DNA from: Rebecca billardiae RCC1528
Taxonomy: Eukaryota; Haptophyta
Assembly: GCA_965240325.2 (NCBI GenBank)
Contig: OZ251236.1
Coordinates: 992,001 to 1,056,000 of the forward strand
DNA length: 64,000 bases
Reading direction: 5' to 3'
The notes beneath the pieces were generated by a model, which made no database searches, was not told where the DNA came from, and was given only the letters and a program-made list of their open reading frames with translations. Of this stretch, positions 29,951 to 39,616 are shown in pieces. Position numbers and translations under genes: made by a program. The first letter of the stretch is position 1; each line of letters opens with the position of its first letter.

Positions 29951-30548
29951 ACTGCCGCCGCACGGAGAAGGCCAGCAAGGCCAGCCCGCCCGCCCTCCTC
30001 GGTCGTCCGCCGCGGCGCGTGCGCGTCGAGGCGCATGGCGGCGTTCGTCGCGCCCGTCGCGCCCGTGCTCACGGGTCACGCACGCCCCGCGACCGATACG
30101 CATGTCTGGCGTGCCCTCCTTTTGCTCGCACTGCGGTCTCCTCGTCGACAGCCTTGTGATCACGCGCGCCGCCATTTCAACCGCTTGCTGGCCTGCCAGC
30201 TGCCGCGCACGCGCGTGCGGTCCAACCGATGTCAGCATGGCTGATGGCGACGCAGTGATGTTGAGTACTCTCCTGCCCATCGCACAGACGCGAAAAAGCC
30301 GACCTTGAACGCCCCAGGGACGCACGCGCGCCCATCACGCTCGTCGGACAGGCCTTCTCGAGAACTGCGCCTGCCATTCGGCAGGTCTCTGCGCGCAGAG
30401 AGGGCGGCGAGGGCGTGGACGAGGCGGCGCGATGGCTGCCTACGGCTGTTCTCGCTCCCGCAAAGCGCCCGCGCACGGCTGTCAAGCCCGCATGCGGCCT
30501 TGGGAGCGCTGCGCACGCGGGCCCTCGCGTCGCCCAGTGCCCGTCATC

Positions 30549-30598
30549 CTGTTTTGGGGGGCTTGGTTTGCAAGCCAGGGGGCCAAAACCCCTCGCGG
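30549..30598. repeat. inverted copy B of the ~45-bp motif
   Basis: Reverse complement of 29216-29265 (GTTTTGGGGGGCTTGGTTTG, then CAAGCCAGGGGGCCAAAACC). With copy A it brackets about 1.3 kb, so the pair could be termini of an element or remnants of a larger inverted duplication. Confidence 0.7.
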
Positions 30599-30812
30599 AG
30601 CGTGTGGCAGGATCCCGGGAACGCCCTTGACCTTGTCTGAACTCGATCGCCGGGATCCGCGCACCGGACTCAGTCGTCGCTCGCGGTCCCTCAGCCGAAG
30701 CCCACGTCCGGCCTGCATGGCGTCGACGGTGACCAATGCGACGGAAGCGCAGCGCCAACGGCGTACGACGCGCAGCGGACGCACCTCCGGGGTCTGTCGC
30801 CGTGACAGCAAC

Positions 30813-31895
30813 CAAGGGTGGTCAGGGTCGCCGACTCCAGTGGCGTCGGGCGCCGGAGCTTCACCTCCGACTTTTTGCGGCGGCGCGGCGTGCGGGGCCG
30901 CCGCCGCTGTGGCGGGCCGCTCGGGGCGTGCACGGCGTGGGCTCGTGCGGCCGCTGCCGCGCACGCCGAGCGATCCGGCGCGGGCTCGCGGCTTGTCGAT
31001 GGCCTCGCGCGCCGCAGCGCGACGCGCGCCTTGCCTAGCTTCGCCTGTCTCGCGCCTTGGCCACCGTGCACGCGTGCGCCGCCAAACCGCAAGCTCGGCA
31101 TAGCTCTCAGCCGAGCGTGCACGTGCCTTGCGCGACGCGATGCGGGCATTGCCGGCGGGTGATGTAGCCGTAGTGCGAGCGCGCGTCGTGAAGCCTCGGC
31201 GCGGATCGTGAGTGTCTTCAACGTCTCGGTCAGCTGTCGACAACAGCTGACGGCACCAACCACCAATGGACACCACGGTCCTCCGTTGAACGACTCTCAG
31301 GGCTATCGCGACGCTGCAACTCGTGAAGACTAGTCGAGCGTTGTTGTCGAGAAGACACACGTCACTATGTCATGCGTGCGGGCCTTGCGTGACGATGCGA
31401 CATGACGATCGCCCCGGCAAGAGAGTCAGTCGTCAAGCTTTCAGCACTGCTCAACGCACAGACGGTCCACGCGCGTACGCGGCATCGTCTCATTGCTCTC
31501 GATCCGCGCCGAGGCTTCACGACGCGCGCTCGCACTACGGCTACATCGCCCGCTGGCAATGCCCGCGTCGCGTCGCGCAAGGCACGTGCACGCTCGGCTG
31601 AGAGCTATGCCGAGCTTGCGGTTTGGCGGCGCACGCGTGCACGGCGGCCAAGGCGCGAGACAGGCGAAGCTAGGCAAGGCGCGCGTCGCGCTGCGGCGCG
31701 CGAGGCCATCGACAAGCCGCGAGCCCGCGCCGGATCGCTCGGCGTGCGCGGCAGCGGCCGCACGAGCCCACGCCGTGCACGCCCCGAGCGGCCCGCCACA
31801 GCGGCGGCGGCCCTGCACGCCGCGCCGCCGCAAAAAATCGGAGGTGAAGCTCCGGCGCCCGACGCCACTGGAGTCGGCGACCCTGACCACCCTTG
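30813..31895. repeat. long inverted repeat 2 (foldback)
   Basis: Left arm 30813-31207 and right arm 31501-31895 are both 395 bp and reverse-complementary; in about 75 positions compared at the inner end I saw three differences. The spacer is 31208-31500 (293 bp) and includes a small CAGCTGTCGACAACAGCTG palindrome. Frames through the arms are mirror images of each other and are not genes. Confidence 0.88.
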
Positions 31896-32221
31896 CAGCA
31901 ACCGCGTCTTCGCGAGTTGGCGACCCTCGCCGCAGCGCGACACAGACAAGCCCGTGATGCCATCCGCAGAGAGATGAATCGAGTTTATTAGTTGAGCCGA
32001 CGTCAGTTGTATTGCCGCTTTGGATAGTGTGGTCAGTTGTATTGCCAAAAGCACGTTATGACTACCGTGGTCAGTTGTATTGCCGTTTTCAGTAGTATGG
32101 GTCAAGAATATTGCCGCTTTTGGATAGTGTGTCAACAATATTGCCCCTCAAATACTGGTTTCAAACCAATGACCCTTTCACAGTACTTGGTTCACGAATA
32201 TTGCCGTTTTCGAGCTTGAAC

Positions 32222-32678
32222 ATGGGCTCGGGTACTGGAGTGCAGGCTGCAAACGGCGAGCAGCAGCACTCTCAGAAGCGGAAGAAGAAGCCTCGGCGCG
32301 GGAAGCGCGGGCCTCGGCGTGACGCGCAGGGCAGGCGGATTCGATCTCCATTCTCCATCGAGCCGCCGCACCTCGTCGCGGCGCGCCGTCGAGAAACGCC
32401 AGGAGCGCAAGGCGGCGCGGCTGGCGGCCTCTCTGCCCGCAGCACCTGCGCCTGCTCCAGCTGCTGTCCCCCACGCGGACCGAGACTCGTCCATGGACGA
32501 CGACTCGGACGACGAGGTTGCGCAGCAGTCCGGGGCAAAGCGTACCCTGCACGCCGCAGCAGCGCCAGCCGCCGCCAGCAAGCCAGCTGAGCAGAGCGGC
32601 AAGCGCGCACGCGGCCGCGCAGGGCACACGGGGACGACTACATCACCGCCGGATCACCCGCCAGGGCCCAGCGGCTGA
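32222..32678 (+). other. basic/Ala-Pro ORF segments inside the array-ended element
   Basis: From the ATG at 32222 a Lys/Arg-rich start (SQKRKKKPRRGKRGPRR) reads well, then a second frame takes over near 32319 (SRRAVEKRQERKAARLAASL, then a DDDSDDE acidic patch) to a stop at 32678. A splice or frameshift near 32320 would join them into a nuclear-type disordered protein. No catalytic motif is visible. Confidence 0.3.
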
Positions 32679-33479
32679 GACGGCCGTCTGACATCCGGAC
32701 CTGCACCCTCGCCCTCGCTCGGGGCACAGCAGGTCCATGCGAGCCGCGCAGCGCAGGTGGATCGCGCTCCAGCAGCTCAAGGCCGCGCTCAAGCCATTCG
32801 ATCGCGGTTCAGGCTATGCTCTGCCACCAGCGCCGACTTCGTGTCGACGATCGGGCACTGCCGACGACGAATCAGGAGACCTGCGCCGTCCTACCTGTGT
32901 CGTTAAATCATAGAATGAGTCTGCTCAGAAATATTGCCCTTTCCATAACTATGTGTCAGTTGTATTGCCGCCAGCAGCTCATGGCTGGGGCACAACTCGC
33001 ACTCAGACAAGAGACTCGCGCAGCCCGTGTGCGCGTGCGTGCAGAGCTGCGACTGCCTGCGCGCGGCATGCAGGATACGCGACAGCAACCAACCGACATG
33101 CCATCATCATGCGGCCTGCGTAGCTCATCTTGACTTCCAGTAGCAGTCGGCGCTTCCCGTCGCCGTCGCGCTTGCCGCCCGCCGGCGGCCGGCCGCCAGC
33201 GCCATCGGGACTGCTGCTACTTCAGCGGCCACGTGAGCCGCATCGCGTCCCATGCCGCTGCACGCGCCGCCTCAAGCTGCGACCGCGCTCGCCAAGCCTG
33301 CCACTCGGGTTCCAGCAGCAGCAGGAAGCGTCGCCTGCCCCTCCTGCTTGCTGGCTCGTCGAGGCGCGCGCGGCGCACCGCCCGCCGGTCGGTGCGTTGT
33401 GTCCCAGCTGGCAGTACGCCTTGGACTTCCTCCTCCACGGGCCAATCAGCCTGCGTTGACGAGTGCGACTGGCGCACGG

Positions 33480-34031
33480 TCAGCCACCTGCACACGGTTG
33501 GCCACAGGGCAGTCTGCTGTTGGAGTGATGACAATCGCAAAAAGGCACGCGCCAGCAGTGTTGCACGAGCGAGAGCGACGCGCGTTGGTTGATCGCCACG
33601 GTGTGAATGACAGTCGATGGCAGGCAGTGAGAGGGACGCGCGTCGTGTTGGTCAAGCTCCTTGAGGCCGTTGAAGAGCACACGCCCGTCGTGCACGTTCG
33701 ACTCCCGCGAATCGGGGCGCAGCAACACACGCTCACCCTGCTTCACGCATGCACCTGCATGCGCTGCCGTCGCAATGTCATCGACTGCGCGCTTGACGGT
33801 CCCGGAGTCGAAGTGAGCACGGAGCAACGCCGATTCGATAGAAGTCGCGACGGATTCTCGCCCGTCTCCGCGTAGACGGCGAGTAGCCCGAGGTGCACGC
33901 GCGTGTTGCACTGCGCGCGCATGCGGCAGCGTTTGTGCAGATTCCGGTCCACGGTTCAGCTCGTCGTTCGGCTTGATGATGTGGAGGAACACGGCGCTAC
34001 CCCGGCAGAGATCGTCGTCGTTGAACGCCAC
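33480..34031 (-). other. uncharacterised ORF inside the element
   Basis: An ATG-started minus frame of 183 codons (MAFNDDDLCRGSAVFLHIIK, later HFDSGTVKRAVDDIATAAHA and GRVLFNGLKELDQHDARPSH), less GC-biased than the host genes. A further minus frame at 33217-33540 (WPVEEEVQGVLP, LLLEPEWQAWRARSQLEAAR) may belong to the same cargo gene. Neither is recognised. Confidence 0.35.
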
Positions 34032-34397
34032 TCTTCTGGCCTGGGATCAGCTAGGCCTGCTCAAGGGCACGCCGCGCACGCCGGCGGCGCGTGGGCGCCA
34101 GCGCCATCATCAGCGCGTGGGCGATCGCGGCAACAAACCTGATGAATCAAAGATGCGCAAACGGCAACACAACTGACCCACACTGTTACGCGACGGCAAT
34201 ACAGCTGGACAAAGTATTGGGCCATCATCCACGGCAATACACCTGACACAAGTATTCGACGTTGGCAACAAGATTGACACGTGATTCCCAAACATGGAAA
34301 ACGGCAATACAACTGACCACGGTAGTCAAAACGTGCGTTTGGCAATACACCTGACCACACTTTCCAAAACGGCAATACAGCTGACATTATCTCTTAT

Positions 34398-34736
34398 AGT
34401 TTATTACTACAAGCGTCGCGTCGTGTCTACTTGATCAACCGCTTGTGCGCGGTATAAACCGCCACGAAGATTATTCATAATGAATAAATGCCTTGTCGTT
34501 AAATATATCATATCCATACGACTACTTTACATCTTCGTCAGGGACGACCCTACAAAAACTCTACTAATTAAGTCTATGATCAGAAGACACAGGCACGAGG
34601 GCGCAGCTCTACTCCTGATTCGTCTGTTATCTTAATAATTGTATGCTTTAATGACTCATTATCAAAATTACCGTCGCCCTCCACGGATGAATCATGTGGA
34701 ATCACGACGAAGTGAACCGAGATTTATGCTCACGAA
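34398..34736. promoter_or_regulatory. AT-rich 5' flank of the seven-TM gene
   Basis: The most AT-rich stretch in the window outside microsatellites. It contains a perfect palindrome TTATTCATAATGAATAA (34471-34487) and GTCGTTAAATATATCAT, a phrase shared with 7655-7672. It lies directly upstream of the ATG at 34737. Confidence 0.4.
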
Positions 34737-36540
34737 ATGACGAGTCCTCCCCGGCGCGGGTGGGTCCTCGCCCTGGCGGCGTGCGCGCAGCTCGGTGCGC
34801 GCGCCGACCTCGTCGTCCTGCGGTCGCCAGACGCCCCCGAGCTCGTCAAGTACTCCGCGCCGTTCTGCCGCCACTTCTACCCCAACTCGGACCGCACTGA
34901 CTACAGCTTTGACGCGGACGTCGTCGCGATCAAGACCTCAGACGTCGATTGGACCGGGTGCAAGCTGCGCTACACGGGCGACGAGGACCTGGAGGGCAAG
35001 GTCGCCATCTGGGTCCAGCCCCTCTCGTACAAGTGCGGAACCACGACAATCCTCAGGTATGGGCGCACGTGGGGCCTCGCCGGCCAGCTGACGTACTACC
35101 CGGACGTCATCAACACGGGGCTCCGGCACATCTCCGTCGGCTACTGGCGCAACGTGTGGCGCACAAGGGCTCCGCGCGCCGACGACCCCTACGTCGGGCC
35201 CAGCGGCGAGTTCACGGCGCGCGCCTCCATCCCCATCGTCGAGGCGCTGCTCGCCGGCCAGAAGATCAGGGCGCGGATGGCGCGCACGGAGGTGCTGTGG
35301 GAGGCGTTTGAGCACGGCGCGCTCTTTGCGCTCTGGCGGGCGTTCATCATCCTCCTCGCCGCCTTCTGCATCGAGATGGCCGCGACGCGGCTCTACGCCT
35401 TCGTCAAGCAGGACGGCGGCAAGGTCCACCTCACCGTGCCCAACCTCGTGATGATGGGCAGCATCGTCGCCAACACGGTGCGCATCCTGAACATCGGCCT
35501 GGGCCCGATGTTCACGACGCCCACGCTCTCGGTGCCGGCGAGCAACGCCATGATGGTGCTGTCGGCATCGACGGAGTACTGGACGTCGGCGGTTTTCGTG
35601 GGCTACGTCTGGCTCGGCCTCGCCAAGGGCGGCCTTGCTCAGCCCAACCTGCAGCGCGCCACGGCGCGCACTCTCCTCGCGATCGTGACGTGCGCCTTCA
35701 TCGTGGATATGCTGGGAGCGACGATGTACATGTTCGTCTATGGCCTGGTGCGGGCGCTGCGCGGCACGGGTGGGCGGTGTGCACGCCGAGCGCGCGTCGT
35801 CATCCCACGCGCGCCCTCCCGCGCGCGTGCTTACTCGCCCCCTGCCCCCGCACCCCTCCTCGCGCCCTGCGCACCGGGCGGCACCCCGCGCACCCGCACC
35901 AAGCAGTATCAGGTGCGTGTGCGGGCGGTTCGCAACGCGGATGGGCGCAGGGCACGCCGGGGCGCTGAGCGCCATCGTCATCCAGCGCGCACCCGGCCAC
36001 GCGCGCGCGCTCACTCGGCCCCTGCCCTCACGCCGTCGCACCCGCACCTCGCGGCAGGCCATGACTGCCAACTCTTGCGTCTTCCCCTGCCTCATTGCGA
36101 TCTTCTGCATCCGCGCGGACATGAAGCTGCAGAAGCTCGCCGGGCACCTTCCATCCGTGGCGCTGATGAAGCGCATCCGCTTCAAGCTGCGCGCGACCAT
36201 CCTCCTCTCGCTCGCCTTCGTGCCGATGCCGCCCCTCACGTTCATCCTCATGTTCAACCCGTACACGGTGGTCCTCATCTTCACGTACGGCATGTGTGTG
36301 CTCACGGCCACGTCGCTCGTGCAGATGACCACGTTCTGGCCGACGGCGACCAAGGTGCCGCGCGGGCCGCTCCTCTACTGCCTGGAGACGCTGGCTGGTC
36401 GCCGCATCTTCACCTCGCTCATCGGCCCCAACTCGGCGCTGCCTGGCAACGAGGTCGAGCCAGCCGGCACGGAGGAGCAGAAGGCAGCTGAGGAGGCGTC
36501 CCGCGTGCCGGCGCAATTCATCGAGATCACGCACCTCTGA
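34737..36540 (+). CDS. signal peptide + lumenal domain + 7-TM protein, unknown
   Basis: Not recognised as a named family. From the ATG at 34737: a signal peptide (GWVLALAACAQLGARA), a ~190-residue extracytosolic domain with four or five Cys, then seven hydrophobic helices. These are near ALWRAFIILLAAFCIEMA, NLVMMGSIVANTVRI, NAMMVLSAS..SAVFVGYVWLGLA, TLLAIVTCAFIVDMLGATMY, CVFPCLIAIFCI, ATILLSLAFVP..LTFILMF and VVLIFTYGMCVLTAT. This layout recalls GOST/GPCR-like proteins, without detectable signature. Exon 1 is 34737-35747 and the last exon 36058-36540. Between them lie either one 310-bp intron or two related introns around a 6-nt exon at 35907-35912. The protein is 497 or 499 residues. Confidence 0.75.
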
Positions 36541-37390
36541 GTCACGTCGTCCGATAAACTTGGAGGATGATCTGATGACTCGGAGAAGGAGTTGCAGCCG
36601 CCGCTGCACGCCGCCGGCAGCTTCACGACTGCTACGATGACCTTATTATTATTCATAGCTCGTACGCGTGCGCGTCTTAATCAATTATGACACAGTGATA
36701 GCCGGGTGCGGACAGCGCGTTGTGGTAACAGACTCGCTGCAGACGACGACCGTGCCGGCCGGTGTGCGCACGTCATTTAGTCGCGTCAACGTGCCAGCGA
36801 CAAGCTGCGAGAACGACTTATGGCGCACGGCCCCCCCGAAAGGTCTGAGCGTGAGCGAAAGCCGGGGGGGGCGGCGCACGTGCTCCGCAAAATCAAAAAA
36901 GATAATGGCGCGCGTGATGCTGGTGGCGGGGATTTATTTGTACTTGAGTAGCAGGGGGAGAGCTGCTAGTGAATGGCATTCAACCCCCTTGATGACGCTT
37001 GATTGCGTTCGTACTATATCCGATTCCCCTGCTCGTATTAATCTCTTTTTGCAGGCATAGATACTAATAGGACAATTCCCTCGCTGAATATAGCACAAAT
37101 GGCCTTGGCCTTCTTGGCCCAATGCGGGTGGGATTCGACATCTGTCATCTCTATCTGCGAGGATTAAGAGCACTCTGATGAAAGAAGTGTAGTGAGTGTG
37201 TCCTAGACAGCCTGAGCGTAAAGGTCAATAATTGCAGTTCTGATCACAAGCCGATTCCGCTCAGCCCTTATTGCAAATAACTGATTCAAAGCCAATGTGG
37301 GTGTGATCGACGCGTTGTGATGCTCTATCTGGACTCGATGATCGGCGAACAGTCACGATCCAACTGCCGCCGGCACGTCGGCGCGAGTGT
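36541..37390. other. intergenic
   Basis: 850 bp of lower GC. It contains an inverted pair CGGCCCCCCCG / CGGGGGGGC (about 36828-36871) around TCTGAGCGTGAGCG, then AT-rich sequence (36930-37260) without a supported gene. Confidence 0.45.
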
Positions 37391-38483
37391 GTGTGGCTAG
37401 TTCCCGGTGCGATCGCGTGGGGCGCGCGGCGGCGTGTGAGTAGCGGCCAGGCGGAGGCGTCGGGGGCGGCGGCTGAAGGGAGCGAGGGCGATGGTGGCGG
37501 CACGGACGAGGGAGGCGCGCCGAACGGGCATGTCCGTCCTCACCCTCGCCAGCGGCGGCCGCCCGCGCGTCACCGCCGCCGGCTCTCACTCTCTGTCTCT
37601 CAGCCGACGCCGCCGCCCGCGAGTGCCAGACCGAGTGCCGCCAACGGCGCGCGGCGGGCGCGTCACGGCAGGCGGCGGGGGCGGCGACTGCAGGGAGCGA
37701 GGGCGATGGTGGCGGCGCAGCCGAGGGAGGTGCGCCATCCGGACAGCGCGGCGGCGCGGCGCGCGGCCGAGCGCGGGAGCCTGGGCGGCGGCGGGCGCGC
37801 GGCGGGGCGGCATGTGCTGCCCGAGAGGCTGGCGCACTGGCGCCCGCAGCGCCGCCGCGCACACCGCCGCCGACCTCGCGCGCACGACCTCCGTCAACTC
37901 CTCCGTCAGCGGCGGAGAGCGCGTCGCCTCGCCGCCCACGCTGCCGCCCAGCCGGTTCGTCATCCGAGCGCTCGCCGGGCCGCGGCGTGCGCCGGGCCGC
38001 GGTCGCCGCCTACTAATAGGTGGTGGGACCGCCGCTGGGGGGCGGGGCGGGCGGAGGAGATGGCGGTGGCGAAGGAGGACACGGTGGTGGACCTGGACGT
38101 CACGCAGGCCGGGCTGCACTGGCTCATCTACCTCCTCTCCGCACTCGACCCGCCGCCGTCACCGACGGCGCAGCAGCTGGCGGCGGCGCGACGGACGGTG
38201 CTGTCGGTGGCGGGCGCGGCCGCGGCCCGAGGCGGGCGCGCGCCGCGCGCGCCGCTGCGGCGGCGTGGAGCGGCGGGAGCTGAGCGGCGCGCTGCTGCAC
38301 ACGCAGTCACGCTGCGCTTACGTGCTGCAGACGCTGTGCGAGCGCGCCACCGCCGACGCCGTCGCGCCGCCGCTGCCCCCGCGCCGCACCGGCACCGTCC
38401 GACCGTCCGACCGTGTCGTCAGTCACAAGCCGCGGCTGCTGCTTGCACTGCTCAGTGCTCACAAGCTGCGTGATGGTGACTAG
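37391..38483 (+). CDS. possible gene with frame changes, unknown
   Basis: Three consecutive protein-like segments fall in two frames. These are SVNSSVSGGERVASPPTLPP with SRFVIRALAG (about 37890-37980), MAVAKEDTVVDLDVTQAGLH with WLIYLLSALDPPPSPTAQQL (ATG 38060), and ELSGALLHTQSRCAYVLQTL with CERATADAVAPPLPPRR to a TAG at 38481-38483. Unrecognised splices or sequence errors could link them. Upstream, a ~40-bp segment (GGGCGGCGRCTG.AGGGAGCGAGGGCGATGG) occurs twice, at about 37463 and 37675, marking a ~210-bp duplication. Function unknown; gene status is uncertain. Confidence 0.3.
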
Positions 38484-38543
38484 CCACTAGGGCCGTGCGC
38501 CCTCAACTTCGTTGTTCACTACCCGAAGATCGGCGTAGCCGAT

Positions 38544-38585
38544 CATATATATACATACATATATATATGTATGTATATATATATA
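38544..38585. repeat. AT palindrome
   Basis: TATATATACATACATATATA and its continuation form an almost perfect ~40-bp palindrome centred near 38565. It abuts the left arm of inverted repeat 3. Confidence 0.8.
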
Positions 38586-39344
38586 AGCTTGGAAGATGCA
38601 GCTCGAGAGCCGCCAAGCCGCACGAGAGCGAGGCACGAGGCACCATCGTGCAGAGGCGGGCGCCCTGAAAGATGCAGGCCCAGAACAGCTGCAGCCATCA
38701 GGACAGTGGGCGCTTCCGAAACGAAGGGCGTCGTCCGCTGCGTGAGCGAGAGAGACACAGGGCCGCGTCAGTCGGCTCGGCGCCAGATGAAAGAATCCAG
38801 GCCACCAATTGGCTGTCCAGAGCCACCATGCCAACCCGCTCAAAGCTCAGTCAGGAGCAGCACAACGAGTTAGCTAGTTCTGGGCCGTTGTGCGCGAGCA
38901 CAGAGCAGGCTCGAAAGGCCCTCGTGGCACGAGAAGAGGGTGGCCAAGATGGCAGCCGGACTTGCGCTCGGCCGCCTGCCTCGGGCCGATTGGCAGGCAG
39001 GTGTTGATACCATACGGCGCATTGCGCTCCCACCGTCCTCTTAGACAATCAGTTATTGTGATGCCAATAACCCCACATATAGTATAAGGCGTGATGCCAC
39101 TGATATGGGGTATTTTCATCGGCAGGCGCCGCCAGCCAGCCGACGCTGCTCCGGTGCCTCTCGCTCACGCAGCGAACGCCCTTCGGATGCGCCCACTGTC
39201 CGTCCTGATGAGGCTGCTGCAGCTGTTTCCGGCGGCCCGCATCTTCGAGCCTCGAGCCGCGCTCTGCACGATGTGAGGAGTCGGGCCTTCGTGCGGCCCG
39301 TCGGCTTGGCGGCTCTCGAGCTGCGCCTCTTCCAAGCTCAACAT
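38585..39344. repeat. inverted repeat 3 (diverged foldback)
   Basis: Left arm 38585-38812 (AAGCTTGGAAGATGCAGCTC, GAGAGCCGCCAAGC, ATCGTGCAGAG, ATCAGGACAGTGGGCGC, GCTGCGTGAGCGAGAG) is matched in reverse complement by 39118-39344 with frequent small indels and substitutions. The spacer is about 305 bp. The arrangement equals that of inverted repeats 1 and 2, but the arms are clearly older. Confidence 0.75.
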
Positions 39345-39616
39345 TCAGCAAGACGACGACCGCGCATCGTCTGATGATTGCGTGTCGCCAGATCGAAAGC
39401 GCGCGCAGAGGCAACGTTGAACGGTGTCGGTTGTGATGCTGACAATGATGGCTGCTGATATGCGACGCGATGATGACGATCATGACTTGATGCGACGACG
39501 ACGGCCGCCGGACGACGCGGGACCGGGTCCGGGACGCCCTTGGGGGCGCCATGCTACCGCCGATGGCGATCCTCGGGCAACGCCGGGCCGCGCGCTGCGA
39601 GCGCCCGGCTAAAGAG
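39345..39616. other. 3' flank of THOC5-like gene
   Basis: GATGCTGACAATGATGG and GCGATGATGACGATCATGAC patches (39435-39490), the same word class seen after other stops in this window. No gene. Confidence 0.45.

Larger units (their letters stand above)
31991..34397. mobile_element. element ending in inverted arrays of a 16-bp motif
   Basis: The left end holds copies of GTCAGTTGTATTGCCG or close variants at about 32002, 32032, 32070, 32101, 32131 and 32190. The right end holds the reverse complement at about 34162, 34194, 34232, 34263, 34302, 34340 and 34370. Most spacings are 30-39 bp. Two further forward copies lie inside at about 32923 and 32955. The 9-bp sequence AGTTTATTA flanks the element on both sides (31982-31990, 34398-34406), a candidate target-site duplication. 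Nine-bp duplications plus long inverted termini are typical of Mutator-like elements, but no transposase is recognisable inside, so it is probably non-autonomous or of an unknown class. Confidence 0.7.

Noticed and set aside
30820-31890. Mirror-image Ala/Arg frames on both strands
   Set aside because: They are the two arms of one inverted repeat; the same peptide appearing twice on opposite strands shows structure, not genes.
31982-31990. Treating AGTTTATTA as a proven target-site duplication
   Set aside because: The sequence is AT-rich and lies 11-12 bp outside the first array motif, so a chance match is possible; it is kept only as a candidate.
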